Counted from the first letter of the stretch, positions 9,927 through 21,710 are shown. The stretch: DNA of 64,000 bases from Euryodendron excelsum (GCA_033060915.1 CM065378.1:36367501-36431500); one strand, 5' to 3'. Made by a program: numbers and translations. Notes: generated from the letters alone by a model not told the origin.

Positions 9927-11767
9927 CTTTAACATGCAACCTCCTTTTGACAGTACACAAGTCTTTTAAAAACTTCGCATAGGAGGGAATCTGTTTTATA
10001 GCATCAAGGAGAATGTTTGGACAACTCATAGATTTCAGAATTTATTAATTCATGTTTGGGTCTATTCAATCTATGAGGGAATGGTGCATGAGATAACACA
10101 TATTTCTCAATCTCTTCAGGTTTTTCAACTTCAACAACTTTCTCTTTCTCTCTCTCGGATGTGCTAGACTTTTCTCTTAGGTTATCCAACCTATTACCCA
10201 TTGAGTCACTGACCTTAAAAGTGGTGTTTGGATTTTTAATGATTTTTTCACTTCGTAGAGTAATGATAGCATGAACCTGCGCGTGGGATGTAATAGGGTC
10301 AAGAATACCCTCACTCATGTGTGCTTGCCTAGTAGGATTAGGCTGGGGTTGAGTTGGGAAACGTCCCTTCTCAGGAACAGTCAAAGTCTGCGTCAGTAGA
10401 GTCAGCTGACTCTTTATGTCATCGAGAGTGCAACTTTGTTGCTCCAAAGTCTTGTCAACCCTCACATTTACCCCACCTTGTGTTTGCATGAATTGTTGAA
10501 TGTTGTTATTCAAACCACTTTGCATTTGCATAAATTGTGACAAACTTTCCTCGACTGGCCACTTATGGGGTGCTTGGTAAGATGTGGAGGCTTGTGGTGG
10601 TGTTGTGTAAGGCTGTGATAGAGCTTGGTACTGTTGAGGTGGCGCTTGATATTGGTTTGGAGCCGTGTTGCCATTGGCCCCCCAACTAAGGTTAGGGTGA
10701 TTGCACCACCCTGGATTGTAAGTTCCCGAGTAAGGGTTCCCTTGGCCCCCTTGGTGTGGATACGGATTTCTAAATTGGTCAACTACATGAGCTTGACCAT
10801 GTAAAACTTCCCTAAAAGCAGGGATCGTGGGACTTTCACTGGTTATATGGGAAGTATTATCACACACACTACAAGGCTGTGGAGCAGGTGGATCAACAGA
10901 GACGCTTTGCACTTACTTGAGTGTCAGTGCCTCTATTTGCTTGGTTAAAGTGTTAGCAAATGCACTAAGCTTGGCATTAACATCATCCACCGGACTCAAA
11001 GTAAACTTCCCACTAGCTCTTTCAGTAGGTTGGGACTCGATATTTCTCGTCTCTGTAGTGGCCCAATCCCTAGTAGTATCAGCTAAATAATCAAAATACC
11101 CAAAAGCTTCGTCGGGAGATTTGTCATAAAATTCTCCAGCACACATAGCCTCTACTAACCGCTTAAGTTGCGGCGTCAAAGATGAATAGAAAGTATTAAT
11201 GACTCGGTAAGACTCAAAACCATGGTGGGGGTAAGAATTCAGCAATGTCTTATAACACTCGCAATAGTGAAAGAAAGTCTCCCCCTTGTGCGGAGCAAAC
11301 TGAGAGAAGTTGCGATGAATCGCTTCAATACGGTGCTCAGGAAAGAATTTACGCAAGAACTCAGCTTGAAGCTGGTTCCAAGTAGTGATAGACAGAGGCC
11401 TTAAGGAGTTTAGCCTTATCTTGGCATTATCCTTCAGAGAAAATGGGAAAAGCTTGAGGCGGAGCACCTTAGCAGGACAACTATTATCATGGTACATGAG
11501 GCAAACTTCCTCGAAAACTTGGATGTGGCGGTACGGATTCTCAGACTCTAACCCGTGAAAATGCTGCAAGAGTTGGAACATACCCGGTTTAAAGTTCATG
11601 GTTTGTTGGTGAGTTGGTAAGACAATACATGAGGGTGGACTCTGTCTGACAGGGTTCATGTAATCTCGGAGAGACCGAGGAGGAGGTGCCGGAGCAGCTC
11701 TGACAATTTGGGTGTTAACTTTCCCATTGCCATCATTACCAGCTGCGACAATGGGTGGGTCAGCCAT
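9927..11767 (-). pseudogene. gag: Athila-type gag, with one stop and one frameshift
   Basis: Encodes the capsid-like protein of the Athila-like element. The likely start is the ATG at 11,765-11,767 (MADPPIVAAG). The N-terminal two-thirds is the Retrotrans_gag core, with FHGLESENPYRHIQVFEE, KLFPFSLKDNAKIRLNSL, FLRKFFPEHRI and CAGEFYDKSPDEAFGYFDYL. Next comes a zinc-knuckle-like CSVCDNTSH in which the last Cys is Ser. A P/Q/Y-rich stretch and ITLRSEK follow. An in-frame TAA at 10,913-10,915 splits the frame, a frameshift occurs near 10,010, and the usual C-terminus (LLDAIKQIPSYAKFLKDLC) continues in another frame to about 9,927. Gag is far better preserved than anything else in this element. 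Confidence 0.9.
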
Positions 11768-12263
11768 GGTATCTACTAGGTTAGGGTCTATAGAAACGAG
11801 TCTACCTGTTGTATCCCGGACCCAACCAAGCATGCAATGAACAAATAAGGTAGGCAATCCGCGCCTCAACAAACAAATCACAATCCTCAACCACCAATTT
11901 CCAACCTACCTCCAATCTCCACAGAAATATGCCACCAATTTAAACTCAGTATCCAGCCAACCTCCAATCTCCACAGGATATTTACCACCAATTTGCAGTT
12001 AGCACCAATCCTAAATCTCCACTAAACACCTACCCACTATAAATAAATCAAAGAAATAAAATCCTTGAAAACTAAAAACAATCACTCCTAGCAAAAAGAC
12101 TAAATATACTTGCACATAAAAGGGATGGAACGAAGTTACCACGTGAAACGTGAGATCCTTTCGTTGTTGTAGAGGAATGACGAAGCTATTTCCTTCTGTT
12201 TTTGCTTTTGCAAATTACTGCACCTAAAGTTCGCTTCCTGTACGCCAAAGCTGCACCTTCCCT

Positions 12264-12281
12264 GGCAACGGCGCTAAAAAT
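12264..12281 (-). other. Primer-binding site, tRNA-Asp type
   Basis: The minus strand after the 5' LTR reads TTTTTAGCGCCGTTGCCAGG, close to the TTGGCGCCGTTGCC site typical of Athila elements. One G-to-A change breaks the GGCGCC core. Confidence 0.75.
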
Positions 12282-13588
12282 TGATCGCTTCCAGAAAGTG
12301 CGATATGATCCTTAATTGCACGGCCGCGATGTAGTAATACTCGGAGGAGTCCGAGGTCGATCCACAGGGAAGACGGTTGGTGTCCGAAGGAAACTCTCTT
12401 TAAACAAACAAAAACTCAAAGAATAACCTCAAAAATAAGAAATAAAAATGTTTTGGTTTGAAGAGATTGTTTATCTAATGATTAAATAAAAATAAGGGTT
12501 TTACTAAGTAAAAGAAGATCTTAACTAAGAACGATTCAATTGCCTGGTAGAATGATAATTTCTCAAGGTTTTTGTTTGTAACTCAATTCAACAACAACAA
12601 CTTATGTCATTGAATTGGAAGATTTTGCAATTAAAACCAATTTAGAATCTATCTCAACTTTATTCAGTATATTTAGAAAATAGATTCGAAGTATTCATAT
12701 CAGGGATCTAAGCAACACCCATACGATATCAACGTCGCGCATGAACACTTAAAGATATGATCACAAACCCTTGATTTCGAAAGAAAAAGAATAAAGAAAA
12801 GAAAGATTCATTATTTAAAAGATGAAACGAGAAAGCCCAATTGAAAACCTTGTCAAATCATAAATCCCCGGGCAATCTTCACGTTCCTTGCCAAGAAAGA
12901 TAATTAGCTACTCATGAACATAATGAAATCTAAAGTTTGTATTGAAAGCAATGAAATCAAAGACAAGAATATTATTAATCTCATGAAAGAAGACAATATG
13001 AAATCTCTCTAATACTCTCTCTAAGTCTAAAGGTAACGTCTAAAACTCAACACCCAGAATTAGGGTTTACAAGGAAGTATTTATAGGTTTAAAGTTATAC
13101 AGAAAATTGGATCTCCGTAGGGTGTTTGGACACTGTATCAAATCCCAGGGTGTCCGGCCACGTGTCCGGACACTCTGCTCAAGGTTCGAAATAAGCTCGC
13201 AAAAGTTGTCCAAGGTGTCCGGACATGTGTCCGGACATTATCACATTCCCAAAGGTGTCCGGACACGTGTCTGGACTTCCTGATGTTGTTCTTGAATTGA
13301 GCTTCTAAAGTTTCTCAGGGTGTCCGAACACATGTCCGGACATGCTGACATCACTCGGGGTGTCTAGACATGTGTTCGAACGTCCTTGTTAAGTTTGGCT
13401 AATTTTACTCCTTTGTCTCGATTTCTCTTCCGAATGCTTCCAAACACTCTCGGATGCTCCAATTCACTCCAAAACCCTACAAAACATCCAAATAAACTTT
13501 ATTAGACTAAAAGCATAAATATAGCATTATTTTAAGGCTAACACAGTAGAAATCGAAGCGAATGAATTACACTTTAATAGTGTAATCA
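12282..13588 (-). repeat. Athila-like element 1, 5' LTR
   Basis: Begins TGATCGCTTCCAG and ends GTGTAATCA. It carries the same palindrome array at about 13,109-13,382, with units at 13,149, 13,214, 13,254, 13,319 and 13,359 (spacings 65, 40, 65, 40). Confidence 0.93.
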
Positions 13589-13596
13589 ATCCCCTG

Positions 13597-15816
13597 ATGG
13601 CATCTCGTTTCAGGAAAATGATAGATGGTCTGACGATTATTGCCACCTTTAGGGCTAGATATGAAATCCCTGATGAGATCGACTTAGAGCTAGTTGATCC
13701 TAGTGACCACCGTATAGGGGAAACTGAGAAGGGGGTGCCCTTCTCGATCATCGCCATTATAGAAGGGGGCCTTAGGTTCCCCCTACATCTCTTCCTCCAT
13801 AAGTTCATTGTAAAAAAGAAGGTGTCGCCCTCCCAACTGTCATCGAACGCATATACTATACTTTTTGGTATGCTCGAGATTAATCGGCGCCTAGGTGTGA
13901 ACCGGGGGCTTGTCGAAGTCGACCACTGTTATACACTCTACAAGGTCTAGGGAGTTGCAAAGTTTATCTTCTAGTCGTAGAGCAGGCCAGGAAATTAGTG
14001 AAGTGTCTACCCTCCTCGAGGAAGGGCATTGACGACATTAGGGTTTGGGTAATCGGGCCCTGAGAGTTCGGCGACCTTCCTGAGGGTGACAGACTAGTGC
14101 TCCGATGCTCTAGAGCTCCCATTGAGATAGGTTTGATGCCAATATTTTGTCCTACGTGCCTAATTTTTTTTTCTTATGTTTCTGAATGCGACCGTGACTT
14201 TTTACAGAAAAGAAGAAATGGATGACGGTGCAAGACTGGCTTGTTAACTTCGCCGATTTGAAAAAGGTTTTGGACTTTCGCGGAGAAGGCAAATAAAAAG
14301 ACATTGCTCAGACCACCCATATCCTGCTAAATTACCCTCTCCGCTACTCGATGTTCACCACCGTCACGGGATCCCACAGAGTGTCCTCGCAAGATTAGCT
14401 AAGGAAGATGTAGAGGGAGACTTCGAGGAAATTCGAGTGAGGATTGCTATTGAAAGAACCCGCGCCCCTACGAGAGTAACAGTTGCCGCACTTCCTCCAT
14501 CAAAGCCCATTGTTGAAGAGCCCATCATACACGAGGTCCACTCCGACTCAAAAAGTTCGGCCTCTTGTTCGGCGCCACTCACATTTCCAGACCGCCGAGT
14601 CAAATTAGTTTGGAGAAGACAAGAATCCACTCCGTCTCCAGATGAGGACAACATGAATTTGAGGGAGATGATGTTTGCAGCGGCGAGCAAGCCATTGAAG
14701 ACGACTGCCCTGACCTCTGTTGATCCTCTAGCCATTGCCTTGGAGACTGCCCCCGCTGAGGATGTTGTCCCTCTACAAAAGAAGTCGGTTACCCAGCAAC
14801 AAAAGAAAAAGGCTCCTGATACTGCCGCACCACTGCATACTCCCTAGAAGCCAAAAGTCGACACTAACAAAGCTATAGTGGAGGAGGTCGAAGAGGTGGT
14901 GACTTTTACGCCAGACATTTTGGGCCGACCTCTAACGACGACCGATTCGATGATTGACCAAGCCGAGGTTGCTTTTGATATTATCAAGAGCGTCCTGCAA
15001 AAGAAGGACGTCGCCAAGTTGAATGAGGTAAGCAATGCTAGCATTTTCATGAGGGCCTTCCACGACTCTCTCTTGGTAAGATGGCGTTACTTTATCAACT
15101 TGCTCTTAGTTTTCACAGCATGCTATTCTAACGCAAACTTTATTTTGATGTAGGGTAGTCTGAATTCACTAGAGGCAATGAGCCGCTTCCGAAAACTTGT
15201 TGAGGAGCACTAGTGCCTTATAGAGGTGCATGCCAGCTTAAAGAAAGAGTGGGTCAATGCTAACAAAGATTGAATCACTTTTAGGAAGGAAGCTGAGCAT
15301 GCCATTGCCGAACTGACATTAGTGAGGGCAGATTATGAGAAACGAGATAGGGAGACAACCGACCTTTAAAAACAAAATGATGTGCAGTTCGTGGAACTAT
15401 ACAAAGCTAAGTCAGAGATTGAAGCCCTCCAAGCCAAAGTGGCCAACTTGAAGGCGGAGTAAAAGGCCATCATGAAAAGGGGCAAAGAAAGGGCGGCCAA
15501 GGAACTAGCCATTCAGATGGCGGACCTGAGTCGTAGCATCTTCCGACAGGGCTGGAATGGTGCCCTTATCTTTACCAATGTGGATAAGTCCTCCGATATC
15601 TGGCGCTTGTGCCCTGACTATTTCGATACTAATGAGGAGGGCGTTGTCGATCCAAAGAAGGTGATAGCCAATGCTGAGCATAGTAGACAACTTACCCTGG
15701 AGGCTACTACTAAAATGGAAAAGACTACTGTCGAATCATCTAAGGCTACAGAAAAGGCCGAAGACAACTCGGTGGAGCCTTCTATTCAGTTGGGGGAGAA
15801 GTTGGCTGAGAAGTAG
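13597..15816 (+). pseudogene. Antisense extra ORF of the Tat element (Transposase_28-like), decayed
   Basis: A gene on the strand opposite pol, between pol and the 3' LTR, as reported for several Tat-lineage elements. The first exon (13,597-13,950, MASRFRKMIDG start) contains EGGLRFPLHLFLHKF and SPSQLSSNAY, the signature of the plant 'putative gypsy type transposon' domain (Pfam Transposase_28). It continues in another frame (LVVEQARKLVKCLPSSRKG) to about 14,155, with a stop where a Trp is expected. Likely introns run about 14,156-14,207 and 15,076-15,153 (GTAAGA...TGTAG). The C-terminal part (14,437-15,816) is Ser/Pro-rich, then a coiled-coil-like stretch, then a 114-residue acidic tail (LCPDYFDTNEEGVVDP). 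Several stops show it is dead. Its job is unknown. Confidence 0.75.
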
Positions 15817-16029
15817 AGTTGTAGTTTTCTCTTTTTTTATCTCTCTTTGTAACCAACTTTTTTAATTTTAATGAAAGTCTTGTTTTGCTTCTATCTTTGT
15901 ATTGCTTTTACCCTGATGATCTTTAATGGATGGTTTGCTCATTTTGATTAATTAGAGTTTATAAAAACTTCCGATTTGCTTGAGTTTTTTAGAACCAAGT
16001 TCGGAACTAGACTTGTGTTTGTGAATAAA

Positions 16030-16372
16030 GTTTTGGCTTGCTGTAAATGGACCAAGGCCAGGTTTTTATGACCTTCATTGATCGACCTGTCAAACTTAGA
16101 CAGGACCAAGTTTTTGCACCTAGTTTTTATGACCTTCATTGGCTGAGCTGTCTAACTTGGATAGGACTAAGTTTTTACTTGGCTTTTATGACCTTCATTG
16201 GCCGACCTGTCCAACTTGGATAGGATCAAGTTTTTATACTTGGTTTTTATGACCTTTATTGGCCGACTTGTCCAACTTAGATAGGACCAAGTTTTTACAC
16301 TTGGTTTTTATGACCTTCATTGGCTGGCCTATCCAACTCGGATAGGACCAATTTTTTACACTTGGTTTTTAT
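16030..16372. repeat. Five to six tandem units of about 60 bp between pol and the antisense gene
   Basis: Units contain GACCTTCATTGGCCGACCTG and CAACTTGGATAGGACCAAG, with boundaries at 16,081, 16,142, 16,201, 16,262 and 16,323 (lengths 61, 59, 61, 61) and partial units at both ends. Tandem arrays in the 3' untranslated region are a known feature of Tat/Ogre elements and can seed satellites. Confidence 0.9.
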
Positions 16373-16499
16373 GTTTAGCCCTTCTTTAGTGCTTTAAGTG
16401 AATTCTCTTGAACAACTTCGTATTTTATTGATCTCATGAAGCTTTACACATTTGTTGAGGTGTTATATCATATGAGAGTCCCCTCTATCGATAAAACTT

Positions 16500-17750
16500 C
16501 TTTAGGTTGTTGGCATTCCAAGGCTAGAGTAGCTGTCTTCCATTTTTGACATTTTCCAGTCGGTATGCACCAACGCCAACCCGGGACGCCACTTGGTAGG
16601 GACCCTCCTAGTTGGGCTAAGCTTGCCATCCGTTGGGTCCTTTGTTGCTCCCAGTACTTTCCATAACACTAAATTCCCTAGTACAAAGTTTCTTGGACGA
16701 ACCCGTTTGTTGTAGGAACGACTTAACTGCTGCTGATATTTGATGAGTCTAATCAAGGCAGCTTACATATTTTCTTCAGCAAGATTTAGATCTTTGGCCA
16801 AAGTCTGGTCGTTTAAGTCCAGTATTGAATGTTGCCGATCTGATCATTGGTAACCCTACTTCTAAGGGTATAACTGCTTCCACTTCATAGGCCAAAGAAA
16901 AGGGGGTTTGGCCAGTAGATCTTCTTGAGGTGGTTCTATAGGACCATAGAACATTAGGTAGTTCCTCCACCCATTTCCCTTTAGCCATTTTTAGCTGCTT
17001 TTTAATCCCATTGAGCATAGTCTTGTTTGAATTTTTGGCTTGCCCATTGCACTGTAGGTAGGCCGGTATTGAATAATAATTTTTGATCTCGAATTCTTTA
17101 CAGAACGACTTGAACATATTTCCATTAAATTGGGTGCCGTTATCCAAGACAAGTGCATGAGGTATGCCGAACTTTGTCACTATATTTTTTTATGCGAATC
17201 TTTTAGCATTGATCTCTCTGATGGTTGACAAGAGCTCCGCTTCCACCGATTTAGTGAAGTAATCTGTGGCCACAATGAGGAACCTCTTATTCTCTAGAGC
17301 TCAAGGTAAAGGCCTGACTATGTCCAGTCTCCACTAGGTGAAAGGCCATGGGCTGGTTATCGTTACGAGATCCTCAGCAAGTTGATGTATAATTGGAGAG
17401 TACCTTTGACACTTTTCACACTTTAGAACGTACTGGGCTGCGTCTTTTTGCATATAGGGCCACCAGTATCTTTGTGAGATAGCTTGGTGCGGTACAGATC
17501 TTCTATCAACATGACTTCCGCATATTCCTTCATGGATTTCGAATAGGACACCCTACACCTTGTCCGGGTGGACACAGTGCAAGTAACAACCTATGAAGGA
17601 CCTCATGTAAAGTTCCTTGTTTGGTGATAGCCAGTATCTGAGGGCTTTTTGTTTGATCCGTCTGGCTTTGTTTTTGTCCTCTAGCAGCTCGTCTTTGTCA
17701 AGATAGGAGATAATTAGGTCCATCCAAGATGGTCCCAACTATTCAACAGC
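16500..17750 (-). pseudogene. Integrase of the Tat element, catalytic Glu lost
   Basis: Integrase inserts the cDNA copy into the host chromosome. In order on the minus strand: an N-terminal zinc-binding pattern (HEGICGSH ... CEKCQ, about 17,530-17,400), the DDE core, and a C-terminal part with RPRNFVLGNLVLWKV and DPTDGKLSP (16,502-16,756). The first Asp (DIVRPLP) and second Asp (VLDNGTQF) are present. The catalytic Glu in NGQAE reads Lys (QCNGQAKNSNK, codon AAA, near 17,030). Stops and frame changes break it into at least three frames, so it is inactive. Confidence 0.88.
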
Positions 17751-17810
17751 CAGAGCTTGTTTTTTCTCATGAAATATGCTTGGTCTGGCTAAGGTCTCCA
17801 CATTAATTGT

Positions 17811-18235
17811 TCATTGTGACCCCGACTTCAAGGTTGTTTCTAGTGTAGCCAAGGCATCGGCATGAGAGTTGTTGTCTTGGCTGATTTGGCAAAGTTTGTA
17901 TTTGCTGAACTTGGTGAGCAACTCCATAGCTTTTGCTAGGTATTGCGCCATTCTGTCATTTTTTGTTGCATGTTCTTCCATAATCTGGTTGACTACTAGC
18001 AAGGAGTCCGAGTAGATGAAAATCTCAAAAATTTTCAATTTAATGGCTCGGCGTAGTCCAGCGAGCAGCGCCTCGTATTCAAATTTGTTGTTTGAGGCGG
18101 TGAACTCGAGTTTAATAGCTTGTTCAATGGCCAAACCGTCTGGTGTAATGAGCACTATGCCCGATCCTACCACCCGGTCATTGGATGTTCCATCGACGTA
18201 GAGTTTCCAATGACCAGCATTCTCCTAAACGTCTG
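17811..18235 (-). pseudogene. Second RNase H domain (Tat-specific)
   Basis: Tat elements carry an extra RNase H between the usual RNase H and integrase. Here LYVDGTSND (Asp), [14 protein letters not shown] (Glu), FIYSDSLLV (Asp) and NNSHADALA (Asp) give the full D-E-D-D catalytic set. The 120-residue stretch at 17,811-18,173 is open, making it the best-preserved enzyme domain of this element. The flanking frames are broken. Confidence 0.85.
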
Positions 18236-18328
18236 GAGGAGGTCATCGTGTTGTTGAGCAGGAGGTATTGGTGGGTTAGCCTCCAATGGTAGTTCAACAG
18301 TAAATTCGGCAATAAAGTTAGCAAGCAC

Positions 18329-18603
18329 CTAACCTTTTATTACCGATCTTAGGTGAAACTTGAGGTCAAATTCTCCTAATTCCACAGCCCATTTTGCCAA
18401 TCTTTTAGAGAAGTCGGTCTTTCGAAAGAGCGGTTTAAGCTGATGGTCTTTAAGGACGTTGATGGTATGTGCTCTGAAGTAATGTACCAATTTACGAGAT
18501 GCCACTACCAGTGCACGTGCTAATTTTTCCAACAGTAAGTACCTACTTTATGCATCCAGAAGAGTTTTACTAACATAATAGACAGGCATTTTTGTTACCG
18601 ATC
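18329..18603 (-). pseudogene. First RNase H (RT-linked) of the Tat element
   Basis: The 67-residue frame reads EKLARALVVASRKL, YFRAHTINVL and RLAKWAVELGEFDLKF, the RT-connected RNase H pattern of Ty3/Gypsy elements. A stop interrupts it between this frame and the RT part. Confidence 0.82.
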
Positions 18604-19290
18604 TTATTGCCGAAGTAGTACGGCACTGACTGCATGCTCCGCCACTACGAGGTTGAGAAAGAGTTCTTTATGCTTGAGTGGGGTAGAAAGTAAGGGTGGC
18701 TGGGTTAAGTATTTCTTTAAATCACCGAGGGCTTGATCACATTCTGGAGTCCATTTGAATTGTTCACGTTTTTTAAGAAGCTGGAAGAATGGTCGGCATT
18801 TATTTGAAGATCTGCTAATGAACCTATTGAGTGCCACTGCCATTCCAATCAACTTCTATACTTCTTTAGCATTTTTTGGGGTTTGAACGCCTTGGATCGC
18901 ACTAATCTGTCACAAGTCCACTTCAATGCCCCGATGTGTGACCAAGAACCCTAGAAATTTCTCCGAGCTGACTCTGAATACACACTTGGAGGGGTTTAAC
19001 CTGATTTTGTACTGCTTCAGGATGCTTAATACTGCTTTTAGATCTTAGGGAAGGGGAAAGGGTCCTTAGGACACGCTTTGTTTAGATCAGTGAAGTCGAC
19101 ACAGACCCTCCACTTACCGTACTTTTTCTTCACTACCACGGCGTTCGAAAGCTAACTTGGGTAGTGGACTTCTCGAATTGCTTTGGCTTCCAAAAGCTTT
19201 TTGGTTTCTTCAATAACGGCGTCCACATGTTGTGTGGCTGCCCTTCTCTCCTTGTGGATCACAGGTCAGCATTTTGGATCGACGTTTAGT
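18604..19290 (-). pseudogene. Reverse transcriptase of the Tat element, palm active site deleted
   Basis: N-terminal RT motifs are visible (IREVHYPS, VVVKKKYGKWRVCVDFTDLNKACPKDPFPFP, about 19,230-19,050). The sequence then jumps directly to [17 protein letters not shown] and [12 protein letters not shown], which normally lie after the catalytic Y/F-x-DD box. No Y/FxDD motif exists between them. The junction is around 19,035-19,047, so roughly 80-90 residues with the catalytic aspartates are missing. The thumb/connection region (ALNRFISRSSNKCRPFFQLL) follows at 18,604-18,852. Confidence 0.85.
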
Positions 19291-19337
19291 CTGTGGCAGG
19301 CAACCTCAGCATTAATCCCTGGCATATCGTAAGGAGT

Positions 19338-20096
19338 CTAGGCGAACACCTTAAGGTAATTTGTCAGTAGCTCGATCATAGAGTTTTCCTCGATTTTGGA
19401 TAAAGATGTGTGGATGAATAAGTATTTATGATCTTGCCGATTGATGTGTATCTTTTTTAGTTCTTCAACAGCCTTATTCTCCGGCGTTTGCCCCACATCG
19501 TCGATAGGGGGTGTGTCCTCGTGCAGCTCCATCATTTGTACCTTCTTAACTTTTATCTTTGTTATGCATGTCATTAGGAAACACTATTTGGCAACCACTT
19601 GGTCTCCCCTTATTTCTCCCACTCCACCAGAGACAGGGAATCTGATCAGCTGATGGTAGGATGATGGGATAGCTTTCATGAGGTGCAACTAGATACGCCC
19701 CATGATCACATTGTAGGGGAAAGGCACATTGACTACCATGAATTCTGTCTACAACGTAATTCCCTTGGTAGTCACAGGAATTGTTACCTTCCCTAAGGGC
19801 CAAACCGAGTCCAAGCTGAATTCGACCAATGGGTTGAGTGATGGCTAGAGATTGGACTCTTTGAGTTCCAATTTTTTAAACAAGCTGTAATACATGACCT
19901 CGGAGGAACTTCCTTGGTCGATGAGCAACCTCCTCACATCGCAGTTGGCCATTCTCAATGTCATAACCAAAGCATCATTGTGAGGGGTCTGCACGCCCAC
20001 GAGGTCTTCATCAGTGAAGGTTATGGATGCAGTGCCATTGCCAACCTTAACCATTTTAGACGGGGGTTGTATCTGCATTACTTCCCTTAAGTGCAC
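19338..20096 (-). pseudogene. Aspartic protease and linker of the Tat element
   Basis: The frame at 19,845-20,096 carries PHNDALVMTL, then LLIDQGSSSEVMYY, the D-x-G-S-S active-site loop of Gypsy proteases. The downstream linker ([28 protein letters not shown]) is readable in shifted frames to about 19,570. A 78-residue linker to RT follows at 19,338-19,574. Frameshifts separate the parts. Confidence 0.82.
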
Positions 20097-21710
20097 AGCC
20101 TTTTATATCTTAGCCTGGTATTTATGTGGGTTAATGGTTTCTGATTCAGCCGAACCGTGCAGCACATTAATTACTCGGACCGGTTTTACTTCATTCTCCT
20201 TCTATGGGACAACTTCCATTTGTGGTTGCTCAGCCTCGCTCTTTGTCTTGTCCCGATCAATATACTGGTCGAGATGGCCAGTTTTGGCTAATTCTTCCAA
20301 GTGGCTCTTGAGATGCCGACATTGTTCTGTCTTATGCCCCTTCTCCCAGTGATAGGAGCATAACCTCTTTCAGTTGCGGGACGCTGGCTCCCCTCCTAAC
20401 TTTAGAGACCATTTAAAAAAGGGCTTGTCGCAGATCTGGGGTAAGATTTTGTAGATGGGATCCTGAAAGACTGTGTAGACCCCATCATTCACCTTCCTGC
20501 CCTGGTTGTTGTCTTCTTGGTGAGGTTTCTTGGTTTCCCTCTTGTTCACCTTCTCAGCAATGATGTCGACCTTCACTGAACTCGACTGAGGCACATCTTC
20601 ATCCAAACGGGTGTATCGCTCGATTCTAGACATCAAATCCTATACGGTGAGGGTCGGCTTCTTCATTAAGGATTGTCGCAAACTGTGCTCCCTGGGCAGG
20701 CCAATTTTGAATTGAGTTACTGCCAGCTGCTCACTACTTTCGTCTATCTCGTTGTATGCCTCCCAGTAACGCCTTGCGTATGCCCGCAACCCTTCTCCCT
20801 CGTCCTTCTATAAGGTCAATAGGAAATCAACTTCCTTAGGTTGCATGTTGTTGGTTATGAAGCGAGCAATAAAGAGCTTAGCAAGTTGCCTCTAGTTTGA
20901 CACTGACTGGATGGCAACTTGTTGAACCAGCGTAAGGCTATTTCCCTCAAACTAGAGGGAAGATTCAGCACATCAATGAATAGTCTCCGCTCCATAATGC
21001 CATTATTTGCTTATAATGTTGAACATGATTGATTGGGTTAGTTTTTCCATCATATGGAGTGAACTTCGATGGGATGAACTTTTGAGGAAGTTGCTGGGAC
21101 TCAATCTCCTATGTGAACGGTGTGGATGCAATCTAGTCCAAGGCCTTTTTGGCCAAGTCATGGGTTGTGCGGTCTTTGGTATGCTGCTTCTTATCCTCTA
21201 GCTTTTCATTGAGCCACTTTTCCCAATCTTTGTGTTACCGACCAGCCTCTGCTCGAGCATCGTTCTGTGGAGTCTGGCACCTTCTTTGGCGCAAATCTGC
21301 TCACATATCCTCACAACGCCTGGTGCTAAAGGCGTAACTTCCTCTTATTTGCGGCGCTGGAGTGTCTCTGCTTCTGGTGTCTTGACTTTTTGCAAGTCTT
21401 TCACGGTATGGGGACCCTTCCCTGTCATGCCTATCTTTTCCAGAGATTGCCTCTCTCATGACCTGAACCTGAGAGGTAAGGTAGGCAATCTCTTCGCCGC
21501 GTCCCCTAGAAGGTGAAGGGGCAAGGTCCTGGTGGTGGTTTCTGCGAAGGTTTGGCTCCCTGACATAGTCTGGGTTTCTCCGCAATCCGTCTCGTGCTTC
21601 CTGATGGCTCCCAATAGGGGTCCGTATTTTCGACCTCATCACTCCACGTCGGTGACGATCTATTAGGGTAGATCGGCAATATGCCGAATCGTTTTGATCT
21701 TTGCTAGAGG
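20097..21710 (-). pseudogene. gag: Gag of the Tat element, decayed
   Basis: Pieces in order: an N-terminal Arg-rich region (21,301-21,642, LTSQVQVMREAI), a capsid core in broken frames (about 21,050-20,640, FITNNMQPKEVDFL, AYARRYWEAYNEID), and a C-terminal part (20,370-20,636). A zinc-knuckle-like CSYHWEKGHKTEQC lies near 20,340-20,310. Many stops. Confidence 0.8.

Larger units (their letters stand above)
6275..13588 (-). mobile_element. Gag-only Athila-like retrotransposon (non-autonomous), minus strand
   Basis: A 7.3-kb element with LTRs of 1,306 bp (6,275-7,580) and 1,307 bp (12,282-13,588), both TG...CA. The LTRs differ by only a few bases per hundred by eye, so this insertion is younger than the Tat element around it. 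Flanks GTCCC (6,270-6,274) and ATCCC (13,589-13,593) are a one-mismatch TSD. The tRNA-Asp-type PBS and the gag protein match Athila. The 4.7-kb interior has gag and a remnant of the linker that follows protease, but no protease active site, RT, RNase H or integrase. It would depend on enzymes supplied in trans and resembles the gag-only TR-GAG type. Confidence 0.9.

Noticed and set aside
14364..14735. A 123-residue minus-strand frame
   Set aside because: Shadow of the antisense extra gene, whose plus-strand frame shows the family features.
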